DNA from: Frigoribacterium sp. ACAM 257
GTDB lineage: Bacteria > Actinomycetota > Actinomycetes > Actinomycetales > Microbacteriaceae
Reading direction: 5' to 3'
Assembly: GCF_007954365.1 (NCBI RefSeq)
Contig: NZ_VOLO01000001.1
Location: 1-64,000 of the forward strand
DNA length: 64,000 nt
The notes below the pieces were generated by a model. It did no database searches and had not been told where the DNA came from. It saw only the letters and a list, made by a program, of their open reading frames with translations. Shown in pieces: positions 1 through 8,518 of the stretch; the stretch's first letter is position 1; each line of letters opens with the position of its first letter. The position numbers and the translations under genes are program-made.

Positions 1-132
1 CGAGGGGGCGGCGGAGGACGACGAGCCGGAGCCGGCGTCGGTGGAGGAGCAGGCCGCGAGGCTGAAGATGAGGGCGCCGGAGGCGACGATGCCGAAGGCG
101 GACTTGGTGATGGTCTTGCGTGAGATGTTCAC
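1..132 (-). CDS. Lipoprotein, N-terminal 44 residues only (runs off the window)
   Basis: Reading leftwards from a GTG at 132, the frame stays open to the window edge. It encodes MNISRK, a hydrophobic stretch and the lipobox SLAAC, with Cys28 as the acylation site, then a Ser/Gly/Ala linker typical of exported ABC substrate-binding lipoproteins. A GGAG Shine-Dalgarno sequence lies 8 nt before the GTG. The protein would be anchored on the outer face of the membrane. Direct repeats resembling a PHO box about 75 bp upstream make a phosphate-binding PstS a reasonable guess, but the ligand domain lies outside the window, so the substrate is unknown. Confidence 0.75.
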   Translation of the reverse strand, partial: MNISRKTITKSAFGIVASGALIFSLAACSSTDAGSGSSSSAAPS

Positions 133-206
133 GATGTTTCTCCTTGTCTGTGGTTCCCGGTGGGGAGTTGACAGGGGTTCGCCACCCTCGCTGGATGAGA
201 TTGGTG

Positions 207-224
207 CGTTACCTGACCGTTACC
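207..224 (-). promoter_or_regulatory. Candidate PHO box upstream of the lipoprotein gene
   Basis: CGTTACC occurs twice with an 11 bp period (207-213 and 218-224). PhoB/PhoP boxes are 11-bp-spaced direct repeats (GTTCACC-like in Streptomyces). The site lies 75 bp before the lipoprotein start at 132. The identification rests on spacing and partial sequence similarity only. Confidence 0.35.
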
Positions 225-226
225 TC

Positions 227-266
227 CAGCCAGCCAGCCAGCCAGCCAGCCGGCCAGCCGGCCAGT
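227..266. repeat. CCAG tetranucleotide array
   Basis: About ten CCAG/CCGG tetranucleotides run head to tail directly beside the candidate PHO box. It is non-coding, lies upstream of the lipoprotein gene and is likely length-variable by slippage. Confidence 0.8.
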
Positions 267-349
267 GCCGAGGAGGCGGTGGGCAGGTCCCGGGGACCGG
301 CCCAGCGCCTCCTCGGCTCGATGGGTTCACGGTGCGGGTCGGCGGCAGG

Positions 350-443
350 ATTCAGGAGCCGACCGTGCACAGGTCCTGAGTCGTGCACGACTCAGGACGA
401 ATGTGTCCTGAGCTGCGGCGACTCAGGACCCATGTTCCTGAAT
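350..443 (+). repeat. 94-bp dispersed element, family A, copy 1
   Basis: It begins ATTCAGGA and ends TCCTGAAT, followed by the conserved tail GAGGAGA. Positions 374-397 form a perfect 24-nt palindrome, TCCTGAGTCGTG followed by its reverse complement. A second hairpin pairs TCCTGAG (406-412) with CTCAGGA (422-428). Five more copies with the same internal spacing lie at 20699, 36290, 49579 (inverted), 57588 (inverted) and 57868. All are intergenic. With the array at 227 it accounts for most of the gene-free stretch 133-468. Confidence 0.9.
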
Positions 444-468
444 GAGGAGAGCAAGCGAGACGGCCGGG

Positions 469-2607
469 CTAGCGCAGGTCGAGCCAGGCGACCTGCTCGT
501 CCGACAGCGAGACGCTGAGGCCGCGCATCGACGAGCGCGCCTCCGAGATCGTGCGCGGCCCGAACAGCGGGAACGTCGGGAACGGCTGGTGCAGCACGTA
601 CGCCAAGGCGATCGCCGTCGCCGCGACGCCGTGCTCCGCTCCGAGCTGTTCCGCACGGCGCAGACGCTCGAAGTTGTCTTCGCTGTAGTAGCAACGCACG
701 AGTTCGGCGTCGGTGAGGTCGTCGGGGCGAGCCCGCCCGGTGAAGAAGCCGCGCGCCTGGGACGACCAGGGCAGCAGCGGGATCTGGCGCTGCTCGAGCC
801 ACTGCTTCGACTCCGGGTCGGTGACGTGCTCGCAGCCGGCCCACGGCACGTCGTACGCCTCGGCGAGGCCGAAGTGGTTCGACAGCACCGAGAACTCGGC
901 CCGGCCGTGGGCGCGGGCGTACTCGTTCGCCTCGTCGACGCGGGCCGGGGTCCAGTTCGAGCCGCCGTAGACCCGGATGCGCCCGGCCCGGCGGTGCTCG
1001 TCGAGCACGTCGACGAACTCGCCCACGGGGACGTCGGTGTTGTCCCTGTGCATCATGTAGATGTCCGCGTGGTCGGTGCCCTGCCGGTCGAGGCTCTCGA
1101 GCAGCTGGCGGGTCAGCGACTCGGGGTCGCAGTGCGGCGTGTGCGCGCCCTTCGTGATGACGACGACGTCGTCGCGGATGCCGCGGTTCGCGATCCACCG
1201 TCCGAGCCGCGCCTCCATCTCGCCGTCGCCGTAGAGCCAGCCGGTGTCGAACGTGTTGCCGCCCTGGCTGACGAAGTGGTCGAAGATCGAGGAGGCGTGG
1301 GCCAGGTCCTGCTGGTTGTCGACTCCCATGACCAGTCGCGACACCTTCTTGCCGACCCCGGCGATCTCGCCGTAGACCATCGGTGCGTCGGGGGAGACCG
1401 CGAGCGGGCGGCCGGTGACCGGCGGGATGTCGACGTCCTCGCGCTCGAACGGGTAGCGCAGGCCGATCGCGGCACGCCACTGGTCGAGCACGCGGGCGGT
1501 CCCGACGCTGTCGTCGAGGCTGATCTCGGCGGCCTCGCCGGTGCCGTCGCGCAGGGCGGCGATCGTCGCGGCGGCCTCGAGGCCGTACGGCTCCGCCCCG
1601 GGGAACGACAGGGTGCGGGTCTCGCCGTCGACGGTGCGGACGGTCAGCTCGGCGTCGTCGCCGAACCACGGGTCGGTGATCACGATGCTGCCGCGCGAGC
1701 CCGTGATCGTCGCGGCGTTGGCGTCCTCGACGCGGATCCCGCAGCGGACGGTCGCCGTCGTGCCGTCGCCGAAGTCGAGCTGGGCGAGGGTCCACTCGTC
1801 GACGCCGGTCGGGCCGAGCGTGCCCTTGGCCGTCACGGCGAGGGGCTCGGCGAACGCGCGACCGCGGGCGGCCCCGACGACGGCGCGCGCCAGCGACACC
1901 GGGTAGCCGCCCACGTCGAGGATCCCGCCGCCGGCCGTGTCGACGTCGAACAGGCGGCCCTCACGCTCGGAGGCCGCGAACGAGAAGGCCGCGTCGACGT
2001 GCACGAGCTCGCCGATCGCGCCGTCCCGGACGAGCTCGAGCAGCGCGCGGGTCTGCGGGTGGAACCGGTACATGAACGCCTCGACGAGGGTCGCGCCCGC
2101 CTGCCGTGCCTCGTCGGCCACGGCCATCGTGGTGCCGGCGTTCGGCGTCAGCGGCTTCTCGCAGAGGACGGCCTTGCCGGCCGCGACGGCGTCGAGCACG
2201 AGGCGCGCGTGGGCGGTGTGCACGGTGGCGACGTAGACGGCGTCGATCGTCGGGTCGGAGAGGACCTCGGCGTACGTCCCGGTGCGGACCGTCCCGTCCC
2301 CGTCGCCCCCGTCCGACTCGCCCCCGTCCGACTCGCCCCCGTCTGACTCGCCCCCGGCGGGGGCAGCCCCCTGCTCGGCCGCGAACGAGGCGAGCTCGGC
2401 GGCCCTGCCTGCGTCGGTGCTGCCGACCGCGGCGAGCACCCCGCCCGACGACGGCAGCTGCGAGACGAACTTCCGGGCGATCGAGCCGGCGCCGAGCACG
2501 GCCCAGCGGGCGGCGGCGCCCGGCTCGGCCGGCTGGCGGGGTGCCGTGGGGGCAGCACCAGCCGAGGAGGCGGCGGTCGCGTCGGCGGGAGGGGTCAGGG
2601 GAGACAT
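469..2607 (-). CDS. Fused Gfo/Idh/MocA oxidoreductase and aldo/keto reductase
   Basis: A 712-residue protein with two NAD(P)-dependent oxidoreductase modules. The N-terminal Gfo/Idh/MocA domain (about 34-390) has the nucleotide motif GAGSIA at 39-44 and the family's EKP motif at 150-152. The C-terminal aldo/keto reductase (about 410-712) keeps the catalytic tetrad Asp454, Tyr459, Lys486 and His520. Each module is near the full length of its family, so this looks like a real two-enzyme fusion acting on sugar-like substrates in the cytoplasm; the substrate is not evident. A short GESDG tandem repeat sits at 86-104 inside the first domain. The ATG has an AAGGA ribosome site. The gene is divergent from a LacI regulator across an operator at 2652, which suggests sugar control. 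Confidence 0.85.
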   Translation of the reverse strand: MSPLTPPADATAASSAGAAPTAPRQPAEPGAAARWAVLGAGSIARKFVSQLPSSGGVLAAVGSTDAGRAAELASFAAEQGAAPAGGESDGGESDGGESDGGDGDGTVRTGTYAEVLSDPTIDAVYVATVHTAHARLVLDAVAAGKAVLCEKPLTPNAGTTMAVADEARQAGATLVEAFMYRFHPQTRALLELVRDGAIGELVHVDAAFSFAASEREGRLFDVDTAGGGILDVGGYPVSLARAVVGAARGRAFAEPLAVTAKGTLGPTGVDEWTLAQLDFGDGTTATVRCGIRVEDANAATITGSRGSIVITDPWFGDDAELTVRTVDGETRTLSFPGAEPYGLEAAATIAALRDGTGEAAEISLDDSVGTARVLDQWRAAIGLRYPFEREDVDIPPVTGRPLAVSPDAPMVYGEIAGVGKKVSRLVMGVDNQQDLAHASSIFDHFVSQGGNTFDTGWLYGDGEMEARLGRWIANRGIRDDVVVITKGAHTPHCDPESLTRQLLESLDRQGTDHADIYMMHRDNTDVPVGEFVDVLDEHRRAGRIRVYGGSNWTPARVDEANEYARAHGRAEFSVLSNHFGLAEAYDVPWAGCEHVTDPESKQWLEQRQIPLLPWSSQARGFFTGRARPDDLTDAELVRCYYSEDNFERLRRAEQLGAEHGVAATAIALAYVLHQPFPTFPLFGPRTISEARSSMRGLSVSLSDEQVAWLDLR

Positions 2608-2651
2608 CGGTGTCCTTCACTGGGTCTGCGGTCGCGAAGTCGTGCGAGCGA

Positions 2652-2667
2652 CCGTGAACGTTCACGG
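2652..2667. promoter_or_regulatory. LacI-type operator in the divergent promoter
   Basis: CCGTGAACGTTCACGG is a perfect 16-bp palindrome with the CG centre usual for LacI/GalR operators. It lies between the fused oxidoreductase (start 2607, minus) and the LacI gene (start 2699, plus). The same 14-bp core occurs at 3792. The likely binder is the LacI protein encoded at 2699. Confidence 0.8.
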
Positions 2668-2686
2668 CCAGGGTCGACGCTACCAG

Positions 2687-2692
2687 TAACCT
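2687..2692 (+). promoter_or_regulatory. -10 element of a leaderless promoter (TAACCT)
   Basis: TAACCT is followed by six bases and then the GTG start at 2699, the geometry of a leaderless transcript. The operator at 2652 would cover the -35 region. Confidence 0.5.
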
Positions 2693-2698
2693 CAGGGG

Positions 2699-3688
2699 GT
2701 GACGACTGCCGACCCCCGCCTCCCTCGCCCTGCCACGATCCTCGACGTGGCCAGGGTCGCCGGGGTCTCGCGCCAGACGGTGACCCGGTCGCTCAACGGC
2801 CTGCCCGACGTGAGCGCCGCGACGCGCGAGCGCGTGGTGCAGGCGGCCCGCGACCTGAACTACCGGCCGAACCGTGCGGCCCAGGGCCTCGTCAAGGGCC
2901 GGCAGGTGACGGTCGGGCTCGTCCTCGACGACCTCCGCAACCCGTACTACCCCGAGGTCGCGTCGGAGTTCAGCCGGGCCGCGACCGCACGCGGCTGGGG
3001 AGTGCTGCTGTGCGACCTCGGGCACGACGCCTCCGTCGCCCGCGAGAGCCTGGCGTCCCTGGTGCCGCGCGTCGACGTGCTCGTCTCGCTGATGCCGCTC
3101 GGCGACCTGCGCGACCAGGTGTCGGGAGTCCCGACGGTCGAGGTCGACACCGATCCCGACGGAGGCGCCCAGGGCGTCATCGAGATCGAGACTCGGACGG
3201 CCGTCCGCAGCGCTCTCGACCACCTCAGGGCGGCGGGCCGCAGCCGGGTCGCGATGATCGACTCCGGCGTGGAGGGCTCCGGGCGGGCCCTCGCCTACCG
3301 CGAGTACCTCGCCGATCACGACATGGCGTGGAGCACCGCCTCCGAGGTCCGGGTCGAGCAGACCCACGCCGACGGGGTGCGCGCGGTCGCCGAGCTGCTC
3401 CGCGCGTACCCGGACGCCGACGCCCTGCTGGCCTTCAACGACGTGCTCGCGATCGGCGCCCTCAAGGGGCTCGCGCGCCTCGGGGTCGCCGTGCCGGACG
3501 ACGTAGCAGTGGTCGGCATGGACGGGCTCGACCTCGGCTCGCTCGTCACTCCCGAGCTGACCACCCTCTCGATCGACAAGGCCGAGCTGGCGCGCGTCGC
3601 CGTCGAGGTCGTGGCCGAGATGCTCGCCGGTGCCGAGCCGCCGCGGCGCCGCGTGGCGCGCACGCTGCTGCTCCGCGAGTCCGCGTAG
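2699..3688 (+). CDS. LacI-family transcriptional regulator 1
   Basis: 329 residues. The helix-turn-helix (about 14-36) contains ILDVARVAGVSRQTVTRSLN, followed by the hinge region (YRPNRAAQGL) and a periplasmic-binding-protein-like sugar domain through to the C-terminus, a normal length for the family. GTG start at 2699 with a leaderless-type -10 just upstream. It is divergent from the fused oxidoreductase and precedes a second LacI gene. The palindrome at 2652 is probably its own operator, and a second copy at 3792 suggests it also controls the downstream lacI/beta-galactosidase cluster. Effector sugar unknown. Confidence 0.9.
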   Translation: MTTADPRLPRPATILDVARVAGVSRQTVTRSLNGLPDVSAATRERVVQAARDLNYRPNRAAQGLVKGRQVTVGLVLDDLRNPYYPEVASEFSRAATARGWGVLLCDLGHDASVARESLASLVPRVDVLVSLMPLGDLRDQVSGVPTVEVDTDPDGGAQGVIEIETRTAVRSALDHLRAAGRSRVAMIDSGVEGSGRALAYREYLADHDMAWSTASEVRVEQTHADGVRAVAELLRAYPDADALLAFNDVLAIGALKGLARLGVAVPDDVAVVGMDGLDLGSLVTPELTTLSIDKAELARVAVEVVAEMLAGAEPPRRRVARTLLLRESA

Positions 3689-3791
3689 CCCGTAGCGCGT
3701 AGCGCGCGCCTGCCCGCTGCCGGTCACACTCCGCACGCGAACTCTCGCCGAGGGCGCGCCACGGGCGGCGCCGTTGGCTGCGCGGCCCTTG

Positions 3792-3805
3792 CGTGAACGT
3801 TCACG
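3792..3805. promoter_or_regulatory. Second copy of the LacI-1 operator
   Basis: CGTGAACGTTCACG is identical to the core of the site at 2652. It lies 110 bp upstream of the second LacI gene (3915), in the 3689-3914 gap. Confidence 0.75.
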
Positions 3806-3835
3806 GTGACTTAGTCTCAGGTCCGACACCGCAGT

Positions 3836-3847
3836 CGAAGCGCTTCG
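3836..3847. promoter_or_regulatory. Operator of the second LacI regulator (autoregulatory site)
   Basis: The palindrome CGAAGCGCTTCG matches the centre of the longer site at 4965 before the beta-galactosidase gene. Placed 68 bp before lacI-2, it suggests autoregulation. Confidence 0.7.
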
Positions 3848-3848
3848 C

Positions 3849-3888
3849 CACGACGCCGGGACCAGAGGCACGACGCCGGGACCAGAGG
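3849..3888. repeat. 20-bp perfect tandem duplication
   Basis: Two adjacent identical 20-bp units starting CACGACGCCGGG lie between the operator at 3836 and the start of lacI-2, in its 5' leader. Confidence 0.9.
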
Positions 3889-3914
3889 CGCGACGACTCG
3901 ACGAGGAGGCCGAG

Positions 3915-4931
3915 ATGACGACGATCCACGACGTGGCGAAGGCCGCCGGGGTCTCGATCAGCACCGTCTCGTACGCGCTCAGCGGCAAGCGGTCCATCCG
4001 GGCCGACACCCGCCTCCGGATCGACGCCGCCGTCCGCGACCTCGGCTACCGCGCCAACGCCGGCGCCCGCATGCTGGCCGGCACGCGGACGAACATCCTC
4101 GCCCTCAGTGCCCCGATGCACGCCGAGACGCATCCGCCCGCGTTCATGTCGTTCGTCGTGGCGATCGCCACGGCCGCCCGGCGCCACGACTACGACATCC
4201 TGCTGCTGACCGAGGCGGACCCGCTCGAGGGCCTCCGCCGGGTGGCGTCGAGCCAGCTGGTCGACGGCGTCGTCCTGATGGACGTCGACACCGACGACGT
4301 CCGCCTCCCGCTGCTGCGCGAGCTCGACCTGCCCGCGACGGTCGTCGGCGTGCCCCGCGACACGACCGGCCTGGTCTGCGTCGACTTCGACTTCGAGGAG
4401 GCGGCACGCACGTCGGTCCGCCGGCTCGCCGACCAGGGCCACCGGTCGATCGGCATGGTCGGCCACGCCGCCGCCCTCTACGAGCACGGGTCGAACTTCG
4501 CGCCGCGGTTCCGCGACGCCTTCGTCGCGGCGATCGAGGCCGATCCCCGGGGGCTGCAGGGCGCGTTCGCCCACGCCCCGGCCGCCGGCGACCGGCGCGG
4601 GCCGATCGACGTGCTGCAGGAGGCGTTGCCCGACCTGACCGCGCTCGTCCTGAACTGCAACGAGGGGGCCCACCGCGCCGTGCTCCGATCGCTCGCCGAC
4701 AGGGGGCTGCGCGTGCCTGACGACGTGTCCGTCGTCTCGGCCTGCTCGAGCTTCGACACGGCCGAGTTCGTGCCGGCGCTCGACGTCGTGCCGCTGCCCG
4801 CCGAGGAATCGGGCCGCCGCGCGGTCGAGCTCACGATGGCGCAGCTGGACGGCCGGTCGACGAATCAGGTGCAGCTGATCGCGCCGACCTGGATCACCGG
4901 GAACTCGACCGCGGAGGTCGTCGTCTCCTGA
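3915..4931 (+). CDS. LacI-family transcriptional regulator 2
   Basis: 338 residues. The N-terminal helix-turn-helix begins MTTIHDVAKAAGVSISTVSY, and the hinge and sugar-binding core follow. The ATG is preceded by a strong GAGGAGG ribosome site. It is the first gene of the cluster that continues with GH42, ABC and GH31 genes. Palindromes with the GAAGCGCTTC core lie before this gene (3836) and before the beta-galactosidase (4965), so it most likely represses itself and the sugar operon. The divergence from LacI-1 in sequence suggests a different inducer. Confidence 0.9.
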   Translation: MTTIHDVAKAAGVSISTVSYALSGKRSIRADTRLRIDAAVRDLGYRANAGARMLAGTRTNILALSAPMHAETHPPAFMSFVVAIATAARRHDYDILLLTEADPLEGLRRVASSQLVDGVVLMDVDTDDVRLPLLRELDLPATVVGVPRDTTGLVCVDFDFEEAARTSVRRLADQGHRSIGMVGHAAALYEHGSNFAPRFRDAFVAAIEADPRGLQGAFAHAPAAGDRRGPIDVLQEALPDLTALVLNCNEGAHRAVLRSLADRGLRVPDDVSVVSACSSFDTAEFVPALDVVPLPAEESGRRAVELTMAQLDGRSTNQVQLIAPTWITGNSTAEVVVS

Positions 4932-4964
4932 CTCCTCGACGCCCCCGGCGCTCGACGATCCTTC

Positions 4965-4980
4965 GTCGAAGCGCTTCGAC
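4965..4980. promoter_or_regulatory. LacI-type operator before the beta-galactosidase gene
   Basis: GTCGAAGCGCTTCGAC is a perfect 16-bp palindrome with a CG centre, about 97 bp before the ATG at 5077. It shares its 12-bp core with the site at 3836, so lacI-2 is the likely binder. Confidence 0.8.
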
Positions 4981-5015
4981 ATTCCTTCACCCATCACCAC
5001 GACCCACGCCACCCC

Positions 5016-5062
5016 ACCCGCACGCACCCACCCGCACGCACCCACCCACGCACCCACCCACA
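5016..5062. repeat. Low-complexity ACCC/GCACGC tract in the 5' leader
   Basis: Repeated ACCCGCACGC and ACCC units fill the leader of the beta-galactosidase gene, leaving an almost G-free coding-strand stretch before the ribosome site GAGAGG. Confidence 0.7.
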
Positions 5063-5076
5063 CCGAGAGGCCCCCG

Positions 5077-7146
5077 ATGTCGACGCTGACGTCCCGCTCC
5101 CGCGACCTGCCCGAGCCCCGCACCTTCCCCTGGATCACCGACGGCCTCGCCCTCGGCGGCGACTGGTCGCCCGAGCAGTGGCCCGAGGAGCTCTGGGTCG
5201 ACGACGTCGCCCTCATGAAGCGGGCCGGGGTGAACAGCATCAACCTCGCCGTCTTCTCCTGGGGCCTGATCGAGGTCGCCGACGGCGAGTTCGACTTCGG
5301 CTGGCTCGACCGCGCGATGGACCTGCTCGGCGACGCCGGCATCGGCGTCAACCTCGCGACCCCGACCGCGGCGCCGCCGATCTGGCTGTTCCGGGCGCAC
5401 CCCGAGATCGGCCTCGTCACCGACCGCGGCGTGCGGGTCTCGCAGGGCGGCCGACTCGGCTGGTCGCCGAGCTCCGCGGTGTTCCGCCGCTACGCGCTGC
5501 GGCTGGTCGAGACCATGGCGGCCCGCTACGCCGATCACCCGGCCCTCCGCCTCTGGCACGTGAGCAACGAGCTCGGAAACGAGAACTCGCACTGCTTCAG
5601 CGACGAGACCTCCGCGGCCTTCGCGACCTGGCTGGAGGCGCGGCACGGCACGGTCGAGGAGCTGAACGCGCACTGGGGCTCGGCCTTCTGGGGCCACCGC
5701 TACACGTCGTTCGACCAGGTCGAGGCGCCGCGCTTCACCGGCACCAGCCACAACCCCGGCCTGCTGCTCGACTTCGAGCGCTTCAGCAGCGACGCGCTGC
5801 TCGGCCACTACCTCGCTGAGCGCGAGGTGCTGCGGCGCGTCACGCCCGACGTGCCGATCACGACGAACTTCATGATCCAGAACCACCCCGGGGTGCACGA
5901 CTACGCCGGCTGGGCGCGCGAGGTCGACCTCGTCGCGAACGACCACTACACGATCGGCGTCGACCCCGAGCGCTGGGGCGAGCTGGCCTTCAGCGCCGAC
6001 CGGACCCGCGGCATGTCGCAGGGCGAGCCGTGGCTGCTGATCGAGCACTCGACCTCGGCGGTCAACTGGCAGCCGCGCAACCGTGCCAAGTCGCCCGGCG
6101 AGCTGGCGCGCAACAGCCTGGCGCACGTCGCGCGCGGGGCCGACGGCGCCCTGTTCTTCCAGTGGCGCCAGTCGACCGCGGGCAGCGAGCAGCACCACTC
6201 GTCCGTCGTGCCGCACGCGGGTGCCGACAGCCGCGTGTACCGCGAGGTGGAGGCGCTCGGCGCGACCCTGCGCCGCATCGGCGCCGTGCGCGGGTCGACC
6301 GTCGAGCAGGCCCGCGTCGCGATCCTCTTCGACGAGATCAGCCCGAACGCGCTCCGCTCGGGGAACAACCCCAGCGTCGACGTCAGGGCCCTCGACCAGC
6401 CGCTCGCGTTCCACCGGGCGCTGACTCGCAAGGGCGTGGCGGTCGACGTGGTCGCGCCGACGAGCGACCTCTCCGGCTACGACCTCGTCGTCGTGGCGAC
6501 CCTCTACCTGTGCCCCGAGGAGGCGGTGGCCGGCCTCGAGCAGGTCGTCGCCCGAGGCGGGACCGTCGTCGTCACCCCGTTCTCCGGCATCGTCGACCGG
6601 CACAACCGCGTCGTCGAGGGCGGCTACCCCGGCGTGCTGCGTGAGCTGCTCGGCGTGCGCTCGGAGGAGTTCTACCCGCTGCTGCAGGGCGTCGAGGTCG
6701 AGCTGTCCGACGGCCGCCGCGGCCGCGTCTGGAGCGAGCTCGCCGAGCCCCGCGCCTGGAGCGCCGACGGCGCCGCCGCCACGGTCACGAGCACCTACGC
6801 CACCGGCCAGCTCGCCGGCCACCCGGCGACCTTCCGCCGCGACGTCGACGGTGGCGGAGCGGCGATCTACCTGACCACGCACCTCGACGACGCGTCGCTC
6901 GCCGACCTCGTCGACGACCTCGTCGCCGAGCAGGGCATCGCGCCCACAGCGGCCGGCGACGACGGTCTCGAGCGGGTGCGCCGCACCTCCGAGGCGGGGT
7001 CGTGGCTCTTCGCGATCAACCACGGCGACGTCGACCAGCAGGTCGAGGCGACCGGGGTCGACCTCGTGTCGGGCGACCGCGCCGACGGCTCGTTCACCGT
7101 GCCCGCCGGCGCGGTCGCCGTGATCGAGGAGTCCCCGGCCCGCTGA
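5077..7146 (+). CDS. GH42 beta-galactosidase
   Basis: 689 residues, the usual GH42 length. The catalytic acid is Glu165 in HVSNELGNEN and the nucleophile is Glu323 in LIEHSTSAVNWQPRN. A trimerisation-type domain follows (about 385-600) and then a short beta domain. No signal peptide is seen, so it hydrolyses terminal beta-galactosides inside the cell. It is followed by an ABC importer and a YicI-like GH31 enzyme. That combination fits disassembly of imported galactosylated side chains such as those of xyloglucan, though arabinogalactan- or galactan-derived oligosaccharides are also possible. Control is probably by LacI-2 through the palindrome at 4965. Confidence 0.9.
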   Translation: MSTLTSRSRDLPEPRTFPWITDGLALGGDWSPEQWPEELWVDDVALMKRAGVNSINLAVFSWGLIEVADGEFDFGWLDRAMDLLGDAGIGVNLATPTAAPPIWLFRAHPEIGLVTDRGVRVSQGGRLGWSPSSAVFRRYALRLVETMAARYADHPALRLWHVSNELGNENSHCFSDETSAAFATWLEARHGTVEELNAHWGSAFWGHRYTSFDQVEAPRFTGTSHNPGLLLDFERFSSDALLGHYLAEREVLRRVTPDVPITTNFMIQNHPGVHDYAGWAREVDLVANDHYTIGVDPERWGELAFSADRTRGMSQGEPWLLIEHSTSAVNWQPRNRAKSPGELARNSLAHVARGADGALFFQWRQSTAGSEQHHSSVVPHAGADSRVYREVEALGATLRRIGAVRGSTVEQARVAILFDEISPNALRSGNNPSVDVRALDQPLAFHRALTRKGVAVDVVAPTSDLSGYDLVVVATLYLCPEEAVAGLEQVVARGGTVVVTPFSGIVDRHNRVVEGGYPGVLRELLGVRSEEFYPLLQGVEVELSDGRRGRVWSELAEPRAWSADGAAATVTSTYATGQLAGHPATFRRDVDGGGAAIYLTTHLDDASLADLVDDLVAEQGIAPTAAGDDGLERVRRTSEAGSWLFAINHGDVDQQVEATGVDLVSGDRADGSFTVPAGAVAVIEESPAR

Positions 7147-7222
7147 CCCGCACCCCGCACCGCACCGCACCGACCCCACCACTCGCACCCGCACCGCACC
7201 ACCCGCGTCGAAGGAGATGCCG

Positions 7223-8518
7223 ATGAGACACCCGAAGACCGTGAGGGCCGCAGCACTCGCGACCCTCCTGATCGGGGGAGCCGCGCTGAGCGGCTGCTCC
7301 GCCGCGGGCGGCGACGACGTCGTCCGCCTCGAGTACTGGGGCTGGGGGGTGGGCCAGAGCGAGCAGGTCGCGCTCTGGAACGCCGCGAACCCCGACGTCC
7401 AGGTGCGGCACACCGACGCAGGAGGCGGCACGGACTCGGCCGCGAAGCTCCTGACCTCGAGCCGGGCCGGCAACGCCCCCGACGTGGCGCTCGCCGAGTA
7501 CACGACGATCCCGTCGCTGGTGATCGCCGACGTGCCGCGCGACATCACCGACCTCGTGGCCGACGTGGACGACGCCTTCACCGACGGCACCTGGGCCCAG
7601 ACCACGTTCGGCGGGCAGGTCTACGCCCTGCCGCAGGACGCCGGGCCGATGGTGCTGACGTACCGGGCCGACCTGCTCGCCGAGACGGGCCAGGCCGTGC
7701 CGACGACGTGGCAGGAGTTCGGCGACGTCGCCCGCGCCGTGCACGAGCAGCGCCCCGACACGGTGCTCGCGGCCGTCCCCGCCGGCGAGCTCGGCTTCTG
7801 GGCCGGCGTCTCGGCGCAGGCCGGCGCCGACTGGTGGTCGGTCGACGAGGACGGCTGGACGGTCGGCATCGCCGACGAGCGGATGCTCGAGGTCGCCGAC
7901 TTCTTCGAGCAGCTCGCCGCCGACGGCTCGATCGACACCGACCCCGTGTTGTCGCCCGAGTACAACAAGCGCGTCAACGACGGCACGATCGGCGGCTGGG
8001 CCGCGGGCATCTGGGCGCCGAGCGTGCTCGGCGGCGTCGCCCCCGACACCTCCGGCGCGTGGGAGATCACGCCGCTGCCCGAGTGGACGCCCGGCGACGC
8101 CGCGGTGCCGTTCCAGGGCGGCTCGGCGCTGATCGTCACGAAGAACAGCGAGCACCCCGAGGAGGCGGCGGCGTTCGCCAAGTGGATGAACGCGAGCACC
8201 GAGGGCAACCAGTCCCTGCTCGACGTGCGCGGGGTCTACCCCGCGTCGATCGAGGGCCAGGAGCTCGCGATCGGCAACGCGCCGCCCTCGCTGATGCCGC
8301 AGCAGACCGATTTCTACGACGTCGCCGCCGAGGTCTCGGAGGACGTCCTCCCCACCACGTGGGGCCCGAACGTCGCGCTCGCGACGACGACGCTCACCGA
8401 TGAGCTCAACGCGGCGATCGGGGCCGGCACCCCGTGGCGCGACGCCTTCGCCGCGACCCAGGCCGTCGTCGTGGCCGACATGGAGGAAGTGGGATACCAG
8501 GTGACCACGAATGGCTGA
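7223..8518 (+). CDS. ABC sugar importer, substrate-binding lipoprotein
   Basis: An extracellular solute-binding protein of family 1, 431 residues from the chosen start. The ATG at 7223 has AAGGAG six bases upstream, whereas the in-frame ATG at 7217 abuts that motif and is rejected. A signal peptide ends in the lipobox LSGC with Cys25 acylated. The motifs LEYWGWG near the N-terminus and KNSEHPEEAAAFAKWM later are typical of oligosaccharide binders. It overlaps the first permease gene by 8 bp. It captures the oligosaccharide that the flanking GH42 and GH31 enzymes presumably break down. Confidence 0.9.
   Translation: MRHPKTVRAAALATLLIGGAALSGCSAAGGDDVVRLEYWGWGVGQSEQVALWNAANPDVQVRHTDAGGGTDSAAKLLTSSRAGNAPDVALAEYTTIPSLVIADVPRDITDLVADVDDAFTDGTWAQTTFGGQVYALPQDAGPMVLTYRADLLAETGQAVPTTWQEFGDVARAVHEQRPDTVLAAVPAGELGFWAGVSAQAGADWWSVDEDGWTVGIADERMLEVADFFEQLAADGSIDTDPVLSPEYNKRVNDGTIGGWAAGIWAPSVLGGVAPDTSGAWEITPLPEWTPGDAAVPFQGGSALIVTKNSEHPEEAAAFAKWMNASTEGNQSLLDVRGVYPASIEGQELAIGNAPPSLMPQQTDFYDVAAEVSEDVLPTTWGPNVALATTTLTDELNAAIGAGTPWRDAFAATQAVVVADMEEVGYQVTTNG

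Noticed and set aside
4987-7605. Minus-strand frame of 872 codons opposite the beta-galactosidase
   Set aside because: Antisense shadow of a GC-rich gene: Val/Arg/Gly-rich, no motif, and the plus-strand gene has complete GH42 signatures.
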